Numbered from the stretch's first letter, positions 48,406 through 58,064 are shown. The stretch: DNA of 64,000 bases from Methanobacteriaceae archaeon (GCA_020854915.1 JAHKLT010000027.1:1-64000); one strand, 5' to 3'. Numbers and translations are program-made. The notes: generated from the letters alone by a model not told the origin.

Positions 48406-48912
48406 TCAAATATATTTTACTAATTCATCGACTGATTTACGAGGAGTATCTCTTGGTTCTGCATTTGGATAACCTAATGGACTAAATAAAAGAGGTTCAT
48501 AATCCTCGGATAAATTTAAAAGTTCTTTTGCTACTTGAGGATTAAAAGCACCAATATAACAAGTTCCAAGGCCTAAAGATGTAGCTTCAAGTATCATATG
48601 ATCCATTACAATAGTACCATCAATGTCTGCAATATTTTTATTATCTACTTTTCTAACCCATGCATCTTCTGGTTTTACAGCTATGGCTATAAGTATTGGG
48701 GCTTCAAAAGGCCATGATTGAGGATAAAGTTCTTTTAATTTTTCTTTATTCTTTTTTGTATCAATAACAAATACTTTAAATGGTTGAAAGTTAACTCCAG
48801 TAGGAGCAGATATTCCAGCTTCAAGAATTTTATCTAATTTCTCTTTTTCAACTTCCCTATCTTCAAAACCTCTAACACTATATCTTTCTTTTATTGTATC
48901 TAAAAATTCCAT
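48406..48912 (-). CDS. Nitroreductase-family flavoprotein
   Basis: 168 residues: IKERYSVRGFEDREVEKEKL with the FMN-binding RYSVR start, AGISAPTGVNFQPFKVFV, and the C-terminal GLGTCYIGAFNPQVAKELL and SPLGYPNAEPRD. It uses FMN and NAD(P)H or reduced F420 to reduce varied acceptors. It lies 11 bases after the citryl-CoA-lyase-like gene, so it may supply redox steps to that pathway; the substrate is unknown. Confidence 0.88.
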   Translation of the reverse strand: MEFLDTIKERYSVRGFEDREVEKEKLDKILEAGISAPTGVNFQPFKVFVIDTKKNKEKLKELYPQSWPFEAPILIAIAVKPEDAWVRKVDNKNIADIDGTIVMDHMILEATSLGLGTCYIGAFNPQVAKELLNLSEDYEPLLFSPLGYPNAEPRDTPRKSVDELVKYI

Positions 48913-48923
48913 ATTATCACCTA

Positions 48924-49718
48924 TTAATCTTTAAAAATAATATCATCTAAATCACAAAATTTTCTAAACTCTTCTTCATCAATAGATTCTTCATAAACAT
49001 GAGCAACAATTCCTGGAACCCTACCAATCATAAAAATTCCTAAACCTAATTTAGGATTAAAACCCAAATCAGAAAGTAGTGCCGCATTAACTCCATCAAT
49101 ATTCAATCTTATGTTTTTATTATCTTTTAATAAATTTTCTAATGTAAAAGCAAGTTTTGTGTGATTTCCAACAAATCCTTCTGTGATAGCTATATCCATT
49201 ATTTTAGAAGCTCTGGGATCTATGTCATGGTATCTATGTCCAAAGCCAGGAAATTTTTTGTTTTTTTCATTATAGCTATTAAAAATATTAATAGCTAATT
49301 GAACAATTTGTTGATTATCAATATCCACATCATCAGTCAAATTTAAGCTATTAATTGCATTTTGATATAAATTCATAGCTTTTTCAATAGCGCCAGCATG
49401 ATTTCTACCAAAGGATAATAATCCTCCAGCTACAGCACTATTCATTGGAGAACCTGAAGAAGAAATTAATCTTGCTGTTTGAGTACTTGGTGGAGTAGCT
49501 CCATGATCACAAAAAGAAACTAATATACGATTAAATAATTTCCCATCTTTTTTAGAAGGTAAAATACCTTTTAAAAGAAGATAAATCATATCACTAAAAG
49601 AGATATGTTCTATTAGCTCTTCTTGATTATAACCTCTTGTTGAAATCATATTAGGTTTAATATCAGAAATAGCTGTTTTTAAGTAATGTTCGTTAATTTT
49701 AAAATTATTTTCTTTCAT
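48924..49718 (-). CDS. Citryl-CoA lyase-like protein (citrate synthase fold)
   Basis: 264 residues, much shorter than citrate synthase but right for the archaeal/Hydrogenobacter-type citryl-CoA lyase. Active-site stretches are visible: SFCDHGATPPSTQTAR (the DHE-like segment), GGLLSFGRNHAGAIE and KFPGFGHRYHDIDPRA (catalytic His equivalent), then DGVNAALLSDLGF. It would split or join an acyl-CoA with a 2-oxoacid such as oxaloacetate. Its start overlaps the end of the fumarase-type gene by one base. The actual acid is not known; see the finding on this operon. Confidence 0.8.
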   Translation of the reverse strand: MKENNFKINEHYLKTAISDIKPNMISTRGYNQEELIEHISFSDMIYLLLKGILPSKKDGKLFNRILVSFCDHGATPPSTQTARLISSSGSPMNSAVAGGLLSFGRNHAGAIEKAMNLYQNAINSLNLTDDVDIDNQQIVQLAINIFNSYNEKNKKFPGFGHRYHDIDPRASKIMDIAITEGFVGNHTKLAFTLENLLKDNKNIRLNIDGVNAALLSDLGFNPKLGLGIFMIGRVPGIVAHVYEESIDEEEFRKFCDLDDIIFKD

Positions 49719-50608
49719 TATTCACCTAATTTAATTGTACTTATCCTTGGTTCAACAAAACAAGATGGCCTTGAAGCAATAATTCTAACACCACTAGCTC
49801 TTTGAGGACCAATATTAATAAAAGTTCCAAGAACTGTCATATTACCACTAAGCCCTAAAGGCCCTATATTTGTTTTATTTAATTCATTACTAATATAATT
49901 TTCAATTTTTGATTGTTTTTTTAAATCCCCATAAATCAAAGCTTTGAGCATTAGTTGGTTTGCTTCTAAATGAGTTCTTCCAATACCAATAGATGGAATA
50001 GAAGGAGTGCAACCTAATAATTTTAAAGAATCTTTAAGCCATGTAATTGTTTCGTTTAAAATATTATTATAATCATTTTTATGAAATATCCTATAAGTTT
50101 TAGCTCTTATTTCAGGCCCTCCTCCAAGAAGAATTATATGAATATTTAAAGTATCAGGATTTATATCTCTTTTATAACTAGATTCATAAAAGCCATCATC
50201 AATAATGAAATTAGCTGGATTTAACATTGAAGGTTCATCAAATAAACCTTTATTCTGATTTAATCTTTCTATATCTATTCCTTTAACTGCCATTGGCCTT
50301 CCTGGAAGATTTTCTAAACCTTTTGAAATACCTTCATTAATTTGATGTATCATCTCACCAGATAATACCATTTTAGAACCAATTTCAACTACGACATGTG
50401 GAATTCCAGTATCATCACAAAGTGGAAGTTTTTTATTATTAGCTATTTTTAAATTTTTAATTATTAACTCTAATGCCCAAATAGCATTTTCATTAGATCC
50501 ATTTTTTTCTAAGTCTAATGCTTTCTCGAAAATAGCTATTTTATCAATGTATCTTGAAGATGAACTAGCTTCTATTACTGCATTTTGAACTTTTTTTCTA
50601 ATATCCAT
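49718..50608 (-). CDS. Class-I fumarase/tartrate dehydratase alpha-type hydratase
   Basis: 296 residues of the iron-sulfur hydratase alpha subunit family: LPLCDDTGIPHVVVEIG, LLGCTPSIPSIGIGRTHLEA, TNIGPLGLSGNMTVLG and RPSCFVEPR. Three cysteines are in positions fitting the [4Fe-4S] ligands. The usual beta subunit, needed for the active enzyme, is not encoded next to it or elsewhere in the window, so it may pair with a distant beta gene or act on its own with a different acid. It lies nine bases after the U32-like gene. Confidence 0.82.
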   Translation of the reverse strand: MDIRKKVQNAVIEASSSSRYIDKIAIFEKALDLEKNGSNENAIWALELIIKNLKIANNKKLPLCDDTGIPHVVVEIGSKMVLSGEMIHQINEGISKGLENLPGRPMAVKGIDIERLNQNKGLFDEPSMLNPANFIIDDGFYESSYKRDINPDTLNIHIILLGGGPEIRAKTYRIFHKNDYNNILNETITWLKDSLKLLGCTPSIPSIGIGRTHLEANQLMLKALIYGDLKKQSKIENYISNELNKTNIGPLGLSGNMTVLGTFINIGPQRASGVRIIASRPSCFVEPRISTIKLGE

Positions 50609-50617
50609 AATATGTAC

Positions 50618-51517
50618 CTATTCAGGAATAGCTAAATCTTTATAAGAACTTGAAGGAACTGCATCAGAACAATACTTATCTATTATCTCATTAACTAATT
50701 TAACTTGTTTTAATCTAGCAAATATTTCTTTTGAACTACTTTCGAAATTATGGATACTTGCAATAGATCCTCCTGTTTTTAAGTAAACTGGGGATGCAAC
50801 TTTAATAAAATCTGGAACTTCATAATGCCTTATAAATCCTCCACTAGATTTAGGGTTTTCTGTATGAATATCTAAAGGCATATAAATTGTAGACCTAATA
50901 GCTGCAATCATTGGAATTTGTAGATCTCTAACCGGATTAATAGAATTTGCACCATTTTCTTCTAGTAGTTTAAAAGATGCTGGATTTCCATGACCAGTAT
51001 GCGCAGAGACTTTAAATTTAAGGTTTTTTGGCAACTCTCCATCTTTTCTCATTTTATTTAAAACCCACAAAAGACCTTCATCATATAATAAAATTCCCCT
51101 TACACCTAAATTAACTGCTTTTAATACATCTTCAATAGCATAGACTAAATTATTATAACCTCTAATTCTATAACCTATTCTTGAACCTTCCTTTGTTTGA
51201 GCTGATGCACTTGTATCATATGTTGCTCTTGGGCCAACTGCTAAAAATAATTCTGTTTCATATTTTTTTCCAATATTAACCATTTTTTTAATTTCATCAT
51301 TGGATAAAAGCATTATTCCTTTTGTTTGTGTTATTCTATGGATTTTAATATCTTCTTTTTTTGCTTCTTTTAATAAAATTTCCATATGTTCTGGATTTTG
51401 AATTCCTGGAACTTCAAAGCGATATTGACCACCATCATTAAATCTTTTTAAAGAAATAAAATCACTTTGAACTTCTTTAATTCCTAATTTTTCAAGATAT
51501 TTTTTAGTAAGTTCCAT
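50618..51517 (-). CDS. U32-peptidase-like TIM-barrel protein
   Basis: 299 residues. The pattern of alternating strands and helices, with VRGILLYDEGLLWVLNKM, LKFKVSAHTGHGNPASFKLLEENGA and a PLDIHTENP loop, resembles the U32 peptidase-type barrels found near carboxylic-acid genes; the classical U32 motif is not clear, so a real protease activity is doubtful. An enzyme of acid metabolism is an alternative. It lies 12 bases after the PrpD gene and nine before the hydratase gene, so it acts in the same pathway. Confidence 0.6.
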   Translation of the reverse strand: MELTKKYLEKLGIKEVQSDFISLKRFNDGGQYRFEVPGIQNPEHMEILLKEAKKEDIKIHRITQTKGIMLLSNDEIKKMVNIGKKYETELFLAVGPRATYDTSASAQTKEGSRIGYRIRGYNNLVYAIEDVLKAVNLGVRGILLYDEGLLWVLNKMRKDGELPKNLKFKVSAHTGHGNPASFKLLEENGANSINPVRDLQIPMIAAIRSTIYMPLDIHTENPKSSGGFIRHYEVPDFIKVASPVYLKTGGSIASIHNFESSSKEIFARLKQVKLVNEIIDKYCSDAVPSSSYKDLAIPE

Positions 51518-51529
51518 TGTTAACCTTCA

Positions 51530-52921
51530 TCATACATTTAATATTTCTAAAATCTGCTTTACATCATGAAATTCCATATTATCAATAATAGATAAGTTCG
51601 ATAAATTATAATCAGGATTTAAACTTTTAAATTTATCAATAAGGTCTTCTAAAGATAATGGGTTTTCAATATCCCCCTTTGGAATCATAGTAGTATTTTG
51701 AAATAAACCTCCTCTAAATCTTTCATTTAACCTTATAATAATGTTTGTTGGTCTTAAATTTGGAAATAGATTATTTAATTCTTCATCTGGAATTATTGTA
51801 ATTTTATCTACCAATTTTTTTATATCATTAATTTTAGAAGAAGAGCTATCCTCATCAAATAAACCATCATAGACTAATTCATCTATTAAATCTAGATTAA
51901 TTTCACCACAAATTAATGTAATAGCTACTGCATAAGGTAAGCTATTTTTTAATTCATCTTTGCTTTTAGGATTATAATTATCATGTTCAGAAGCTATATC
52001 ATAAGTTTTTATTAAAACTTTATCAATAGCTCCATATTCTTTACAAATATTTATTCTAAGTTTTAATGCTGTATCAATAGCTGAATGAATATGCCTACAA
52101 AAAGGATACTTCTTAAAGTAAATATCATTAAAGCTAAATTTATTAAAATTATTTAAAAGATTTTTTTGATTTAAAAGGTCTGTTTTAAAAACAAAACTAT
52201 TTAAAAAGCCTTTTTTTCCTTCAAAAATAGATTTGCTTCCACTGAACCCATTTTTAGACAATGTTGCCCCTAAAATACCATTATAAATAGCTTTACCTAT
52301 ATTTAATGATTTACCCATTGTTCCACTGTGACCTGATTCTAAAAGTCCACTAGCTTGAGTTCCACAAAGACCAAAAGTATTTAAAATTTTATTTTTATCT
52401 AATTTTAATAATTTTGAGGCTACAGCACCTGATACAAAGGTTCCTATAGTTCCAGATGTATGAAAACCATTATTTCTATGTTGAGGATTAACAATAGAAC
52501 CTAAAAAAATTCCAACTTGATAACCTACTATAACACTTTCTAAGAAGTCGCTACCTGATAAGTTATAAGCTTCACTAATTGCTAAAGCTGTTGGAAAAAC
52601 AATAGCTCCTAAATGCATTTGAGCTATTTTATGACCATCATCAAGTTCCAAATTATGAGCTGAAATTCCATTTACAAATGCAGCATCAATCATTGAAAGT
52701 TTTAATTCATGATTCCCAATTACACTCGATTTTAAATCATTATTAAAACCATATAATTCATTAATTGTTTTTAAAGCTATTTTTGAAGAATCTTCTTTAA
52801 AACCTCTTCGAGCAACAGAAAAAAAGTCTAAAAAAGATGCTTTAGCTATTTGTGAAGTTTTAATATCTTCTTCAGCATATTGAAAATTATAAATAAATTC
52901 TGAAATTTCTCTAAGAACCAT
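51530..52921 (-). CDS. MmgE/PrpD-family dehydratase
   Basis: 463 residues, full length for the MmgE/PrpD family (2-methylcitrate and cis-aconitate related dehydratases and isomerases). Family stretches include NGISAHNLELDDGHKIAQMH (active-site region), GYQVGIFLG, RNNGFHTSGTIGTFVSGAVA and YPFCRHIHSAIDTALKL. It would remove water from a citrate- or methylcitrate-like acid. First metabolic gene of the operon, 48 bases after the AAA ATPase gene on the same strand. Confidence 0.88.
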   Translation of the reverse strand: MVLREISEFIYNFQYAEEDIKTSQIAKASFLDFFSVARRGFKEDSSKIALKTINELYGFNNDLKSSVIGNHELKLSMIDAAFVNGISAHNLELDDGHKIAQMHLGAIVFPTALAISEAYNLSGSDFLESVIVGYQVGIFLGSIVNPQHRNNGFHTSGTIGTFVSGAVASKLLKLDKNKILNTFGLCGTQASGLLESGHSGTMGKSLNIGKAIYNGILGATLSKNGFSGSKSIFEGKKGFLNSFVFKTDLLNQKNLLNNFNKFSFNDIYFKKYPFCRHIHSAIDTALKLRINICKEYGAIDKVLIKTYDIASEHDNYNPKSKDELKNSLPYAVAITLICGEINLDLIDELVYDGLFDEDSSSSKINDIKKLVDKITIIPDEELNNLFPNLRPTNIIIRLNERFRGGLFQNTTMIPKGDIENPLSLEDLIDKFKSLNPDYNLSNLSIIDNMEFHDVKQILEILNV

Positions 52922-52969
52922 ATTATACCTTTTTTATTTTGTTAAATATATTTTTATTTAAAATTCTTT

Positions 52970-54160
52970 TCATATTATCCTATAAGGATAAGTTCCTCTA
53001 TTTCCATATTCTTCTTTTAACCAAGCTTTTAAAATAGGTTCTGAAATAGAATAAATCCCCTTATCATTTTTTATTACAGATATATTTTGTAATTTATTTA
53101 ATGATTTACTTAATGAACTTGAAGGAATATTAATGCTTTCAGATATCTCTTTTCTTTTTAAAGGTTTATTTACTAAACTTACAATTATTTTCTGTTCTGT
53201 TAAATTCAAAGTTGCCCATTGATATTTTAAATGGTCTGCAAGAATAGGAATAATTTTTTTAAATTCATTTTTTACATCCTGATTATTTAAAACTTTGTTC
53301 TTTGGAAGTAGATTTGCAAAAGTATTAACATAATGAGGTATCCCATTTGTACAATTATAAAATCTTTCAAAACCATCTTTTTTTAATTTTAAAGAAGGTA
53401 ATTTCTCATTTAAATAATTATAAACAGTTTTTTTACTAAAAGGATTAATTTCTATTGTTAACATCCTACCTCCAAATGCACCCATTTGACTAGCTATTTT
53501 TTCAAAAACAATATCCTTAGAATTTAGAGATCCAGAAAACACATATGCAACATTTTTTTGATTTTGTATAATACTTCTAAAAAACCATAAAAACCCATCT
53601 AAATCTTTATCTAAATCTTTAATAGCTTGAAATTCATCAATTATTATAATTACGCCTTTGATTTCATTTGAATATTCATTATATATTTTTTGAGGAAAAT
53701 CTAGAACAAAGTTTAACAGTTTCTCATAATCTTCTTCTGATTCAGTAATAGGTATTGGGTATCCTCCTATATCAATTATTTGGCTTATTTTATATTTTTT
53801 AGTAGAGAATTTTTTCTTAATACTATTGATTAATGTATTAAACCCCTTTTCTTTTGCAGATTTCATCCAAGATTTATAAAACTGATGCATAATTCCTATT
53901 TCAGTTAATTTACCAGATTGATAACTATAAGATTGTGTTAAATCTACATAAGAAACCATATAATCGGATTCTAATTCTTTTTTAATTTTTTTAAGTAAAA
54001 CTGTTTTTCCAACACCTCTAATTCCAGGCATTATTATTGTTGGTGGTGAACCCATGCTTGTTGTATTTAATAAACTTTTTATAGATTCAAGATCCTCTTT
54101 TCTATTATAAAATTGATTATTAGTTAGTTCTGAATCTGTACCCCATGGTAAATTATCCAT
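52970..54160 (-). CDS. Archaeal AAA-type ATPase with winged-helix end
   Basis: 396 residues. Walker A is IMPGIRGVGKTVLLKKI near residue 48 and Walker B IIIIDEFQAI near 172; an AYVFSGSLNS sensor strand follows, and the C-terminal ~80 residues are a winged helix (KPLKRKEISESINIPSSSLSKSLNKL). This is the archaeal ATPase family (ORC/STAND-like) of unknown clients, often lineage-specific and sometimes regulatory. It is preceded by the 45-bp repeat array and could regulate the operon that follows 48 bases later. Confidence 0.8.
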   Translation of the reverse strand: MDNLPWGTDSELTNNQFYNRKEDLESIKSLLNTTSMGSPPTIIMPGIRGVGKTVLLKKIKKELESDYMVSYVDLTQSYSYQSGKLTEIGIMHQFYKSWMKSAKEKGFNTLINSIKKKFSTKKYKISQIIDIGGYPIPITESEEDYEKLLNFVLDFPQKIYNEYSNEIKGVIIIIDEFQAIKDLDKDLDGFLWFFRSIIQNQKNVAYVFSGSLNSKDIVFEKIASQMGAFGGRMLTIEINPFSKKTVYNYLNEKLPSLKLKKDGFERFYNCTNGIPHYVNTFANLLPKNKVLNNQDVKNEFKKIIPILADHLKYQWATLNLTEQKIIVSLVNKPLKRKEISESINIPSSSLSKSLNKLQNISVIKNDKGIYSISEPILKAWLKEEYGNRGTYPYRII

Positions 54161-54210
54161 ATTAATTACCCTTTTATTTTATTTATATTACTTTTTAAAT
54201 TTATATGATT

Positions 54211-54405
54211 TTTAGAATACATATATCTTTTAGAATATATATAATAAGTATACTTTTTAGAATACATATACCTTTTAGAATATATATAATAAGTATACTT
54301 TTTATAATACATATACCTTTTAGAATATATATAATAAGTATACTTTTTAGAATACATATACCTTTTAGAATATATATAATAAGTATACTTTTTATAATAC
54401 ATATA
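54211..54405 (-). repeat. 45-bp minisatellite in the leader of the AAA-PrpD operon
   Basis: Four full 45-base units start at 54211, 54256, 54301 and 54346, with a partial fifth at 54391. Units alternate between TTTAGAATAC and TTTATAATAC starts, so the array grew in two-unit steps. Each unit contains AGTATACTT and ATATATAATA, close to TATA-box sequence on the minus strand. No stops occur in frame: on the minus strand it would read KRYMYSKKYTYYIYS repeats and on the plus strand an Ile-rich chain. Neither has a ribosome site, so I treat it as non-coding DNA. Confidence 0.9.
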
Positions 54406-54449
54406 ATTTAGAAAATACATTTATTAAATAATAAAAAAAGATTATAATA

Positions 54450-55718
54450 TTAAATATCCATACGGCAAATAGGTTTTGCAAGATGTCTTCTTGCAGATAT
54501 TGGAGTTTCATATAACTTGTTTTCTTCTAAATCCCTCTTAAAATCAATAGCTATTTTTTTACCTGATTTAATTTTAAAACCGCATTTTTTACATTTAAAA
54601 CCTTTATTTTTACCTGCAGAACTTAATGTTCTACCACATTCACATTTAGGATTTATATATTTAATTTTATTTAATTTAATAACTTTAAATTTTTCAATAT
54701 TAAAAGTATTATGTTTTCCAATACCCCCATAAACTTCAATAATATCACCAGGATGTAATTTTAAAATAATTTTTCTAAAATCTTTTGTTGGTTCATATGC
54801 TCCACATTCAATTTCTCCTGTTTTATCAAAAAGATGGAAAAAAACATGTCCTCCCTCAATAATTGTAGGCCTCTTCCTAACAGTCCCTTTAAATTTGTAA
54901 CAAGAAAACTGATTTAAATCAGCAATATTATTTACTTCTTGAATATGTGCATCAGTATGTTGATTTGTTTTAAAAATACAAGCTGAATAAATATCTTCAT
55001 CAACTTTGACTATTTTTTCAGCCTTTTTTAATGCATCAATAGTATTAGATCTAATACCATATAAAACAGGACAAGGTGTTTTAGGTTCTATTGCAATATA
55101 ATCTTCACTCATATCATAATTTTCAAAAGTATCTGGATAAGTTTCTTGATCCATCTTTAAAACAGATCCTTTATTTATTTTCCTTTTTTTACCATAATTA
55201 TTCTTAACTCTATATGTTAACAATTCATAAGTAAAATCTTTTAAAGGAAAAGCAATAGCTGCAAGAGCACCAATAATGCCTCTGCCGTTTTTAAATTTAT
55301 GAATTTCAGCACATATTCTATTTGCAAATTTTTCTGCTTCTTCAATTGTAATAATAGAATTAATAGCTCTAATAGAATAATCAACTAATTCATTAGTAAT
55401 TTGACCATTATAAAAAACTACTCCTGGATTTGTATTTTCTGAATCTAACATTGCAAAGTTTTTAGTTTCTTCTAAAATTATTTTTTTAGCTAAACTAGTT
55501 TTATTATCATTTAATATTTTAAAAGAAATTGCTCCATTACCACGAGTTTTAAATTGAGCAAAAGGATTCAATCTAATAAGACGAGGATAATTTACAATTT
55601 TTATATCATTTTCTTTTAGTTTATTTATAATATAAGAAGCTAAATAACTTGTACACATTCCTTCATTAGAATCAGTATCATCAATACCAACATATAAATA
55701 ATTTATTATAATCACCAT
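54450..55718 (-). CDS. tiaS: tRNA(Ile2) 2-agmatinylcytidine synthetase
   Basis: 422 residues. It opens NYLYVGIDDTDSNEGMCTSYLA, the TiaS kinase-domain signature; RLNPFAQFKTRGNGAISFK and GRGIIGALAAIAFPL follow; an OB-fold region (VFFHLFDKTGEIECGAYEPT) and a C-terminal zinc ribbon (CECGRTL and CKKCGF) complete it. It joins agmatine to C34 of tRNA-Ile2 so that it reads AUA, a very common codon in this AT-rich genome. Its agmatine comes from PdaD at 6930-7373. Confidence 0.95.
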   Translation of the reverse strand: MVIIINYLYVGIDDTDSNEGMCTSYLASYIINKLKENDIKIVNYPRLIRLNPFAQFKTRGNGAISFKILNDNKTSLAKKIILEETKNFAMLDSENTNPGVVFYNGQITNELVDYSIRAINSIITIEEAEKFANRICAEIHKFKNGRGIIGALAAIAFPLKDFTYELLTYRVKNNYGKKRKINKGSVLKMDQETYPDTFENYDMSEDYIAIEPKTPCPVLYGIRSNTIDALKKAEKIVKVDEDIYSACIFKTNQHTDAHIQEVNNIADLNQFSCYKFKGTVRKRPTIIEGGHVFFHLFDKTGEIECGAYEPTKDFRKIILKLHPGDIIEVYGGIGKHNTFNIEKFKVIKLNKIKYINPKCECGRTLSSAGKNKGFKCKKCGFKIKSGKKIAIDFKRDLEENKLYETPISARRHLAKPICRMDI

Positions 55719-55770
55719 TGAATTTTAGATAAGTTAATTATAATATTGTTCTTAAAAATATTAAATATTA

Positions 55771-57801
55771 CTATTCTTTTAAAGTATTTTTTCTGTAATA
55801 AACTAATAGAATAAAAATAGCTATTAATACAAATGTAAATAATCCAACTAGTTTAAATATTGTATTATCCATAATATTTTTAGTTGGTTTATCTTTTTCT
55901 AATTCATAATACTTTACATTTTGACTTGGACTAGACATTACTTCATTTGAAGATATCATTTCACTAATTGCATCTCCAATATTTAAAAAATTTGAAATTT
56001 CACTGATAAAATTAGTATTTGAATTGTTAGTAAGTTCATAATTGTAAGAATCAATATGTTTTAATTCAGAGGAGTTAATATATTCAAAATTATTACTTTT
56101 AAACTCATCAAGAGTACTATGATTGAATTGAGAAGAATTAGTAGATGATTCAGTATTATCTGTTTTTACATCTTTTGTTTGATTATTTTCGTTTTTATTT
56201 GAATCAGAGGAATTTTGAATGTTATTTCTTATAAAATTATTTGAAATTAAGTTATTACCTACTTTATCTATAATACTTTCATCACCTCCTAAACTATTTG
56301 CTTTTAGATTATTGTTTTCAATAATATTATCATTAGAAGAAGCAGTTAAAATTATAGTGTGATTGCCATCAGTAACAATATTATTAAAAGAAATAATATT
56401 ATTAGACGCACCTTGATTTCGTCCTTTTATTTTAATACCACCATTTTCAAGATCAACATCATCAACATAATCTCCCCTAAGAGGTTTGCTATTATCTCCC
56501 TTAGTATTAATATTATTGTATGATATCTCATTATTATAGGAACTACCTCCTAAACTAATACCTAATGAAATACTTCCCTCAGCAAGTATATTATTACCTT
56601 TTATACTATTATTGTTTGAAGAATACAATTGAATGCCTTGATTAAAATAGCTGAAACAATTTATAGAGTTATTAATAATCTCATTATTAGAAGGAGATGA
56701 ACTTCCACCTATCGTTAATACATTTATACCATAAGTCATGTTAGTTGAATTACAAATAAGTGTATTATTAAAAATATAAGAATACTTATTTCCAACACCT
56801 AATTGTATTGCATTTGCAAAATAATCTGATCTTGTATAAAAAATATTATTTGTAATATTATTATACATAGAAGAATCATCATCATTACTCTCTAAATGTA
56901 ATCCATAAACGTAATTATATCCCTCAGTATAGATATAATTAAAATCAAAGAGAGTATTTCTAGATTTAAAAAATAAAACATTAAATGAAGTACTATATCC
57001 TGAACTAATAGGTGAATTTCCAGGATTAATTAAAATATAATGTAAAATCTTATTATTCAATATTTTTACATTAATTGAATTTTGAACAGCAAGGGATAGG
57101 GAAGCATATTTAACCAAACCCCCACTTGTTCCCCAAAAAATTCCTTTCTCAATGCCTGAAACACTTATATTATTGTTTTTTACTGTAACATTGTATGCAA
57201 AATCTAAATTAATCCCATAGCTTTTAAATTTACTATAAACATTTATATTGTTATTATAAATACTGGAATTATATAAATCAATTGAATTAATTCCAAAAAT
57301 ATCATAATCAAGACTTTCTTTAGTTAAAGAGCTATTTATTAAAATAGTATTATTAAAAATATTACAATTATCTACAAAATCAATAAAAAAAGGACTTGAA
57401 TCTGTATTTTTAATTTTTAAACCATAAATATTTAGATTTTTTGTATTTTTTATTTCAAAATGACTATTTATTATAATATCACTTTCAGATGAAGATGTAA
57501 TATTTAATGGAATATCAATTTTAAAAGATTTATTAGAAACATTAGCTATTTTAATTAAATCTCCTTCCTTAATTTTATTTTCTAAAATATATCCACTTCC
57601 ATCAAAATAATCATGATACGAATCATCATCAATAATCACTGGTTTATGAAAAGATAAGTTATTAGTTTGAGTATCTCCTATAGTTTGAGTATCTTCTAAA
57701 TTAAAATTTGTACCATTTAAATCATTGTTTTCTGCATTCAAAGTTCCAAGTACGCTGAATAAAAAAAATAAAAGTAGTATAATAAACTTTTTACTTAACA
57801 T
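55771..57801 (-). CDS. Beta-helix surface protein (adhesin-like)
   Basis: 676 residues. An N-terminal signal peptide (KKFIILLLFFLFSVLGTLNA) is followed by ~430 residues of short Asn/Ile/Ser-rich repeats of the parallel beta-helix type (ENNxIxxN and NNxI turns, such as SSNNNSIKGNNILAEGS). A Ser/Asn-rich stalk (about 510-580) and one C-terminal span (LVGLFTFVLIAIFILLVYYRK) anchor it to the membrane. Such adhesin-like proteins are abundant in gut methanogens and probably contact partner cells or surfaces. No sortase-type signal is seen. Confidence 0.85.
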   Translation of the reverse strand: MLSKKFIILLLFFLFSVLGTLNAENNDLNGTNFNLEDTQTIGDTQTNNLSFHKPVIIDDDSYHDYFDGSGYILENKIKEGDLIKIANVSNKSFKIDIPLNITSSSESDIIINSHFEIKNTKNLNIYGLKIKNTDSSPFFIDFVDNCNIFNNTILINSSLTKESLDYDIFGINSIDLYNSSIYNNNINVYSKFKSYGINLDFAYNVTVKNNNISVSGIEKGIFWGTSGGLVKYASLSLAVQNSINVKILNNKILHYILINPGNSPISSGYSTSFNVLFFKSRNTLFDFNYIYTEGYNYVYGLHLESNDDDSSMYNNITNNIFYTRSDYFANAIQLGVGNKYSYIFNNTLICNSTNMTYGINVLTIGGSSSPSNNEIINNSINCFSYFNQGIQLYSSNNNSIKGNNILAEGSISLGISLGGSSYNNEISYNNINTKGDNSKPLRGDYVDDVDLENGGIKIKGRNQGASNNIISFNNIVTDGNHTIILTASSNDNIIENNNLKANSLGGDESIIDKVGNNLISNNFIRNNIQNSSDSNKNENNQTKDVKTDNTESSTNSSQFNHSTLDEFKSNNFEYINSSELKHIDSYNYELTNNSNTNFISEISNFLNIGDAISEMISSNEVMSSPSQNVKYYELEKDKPTKNIMDNTIFKLVGLFTFVLIAIFILLVYYRKNTLKE

Positions 57802-58064
57802 AATTTACCACAAGCATGTTTTAAGAGAAATTTCTTTAATTTTAATTTAAATTAGATAGTTAAAAAATATTACTGATTATTTTATCTAAAAAGCGTTATC
57901 AGATAAATTTTATATATTTTAAAAATAATTTAATTAGTAATTTCTAAATTAAGTTATTTAAAAAGAAATTTAGATTATAATAAAACTAACTTGAAATCTT
58001 TAGAGATAATATTATTGTAAAATTTAAATAATATATCTGTTATAAATAAGTACTAGGTGTTTCT

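Noticed and set aside
54166-54420. A Tyr/Lys-rich protein (minus) or an Ile-rich protein (plus) encoded by the 45-bp repeats
   Set aside because: No ribosome site on either strand, composition follows simply from a 45-base unit without stops, and both strands are open; it looks like non-coding repeat DNA.
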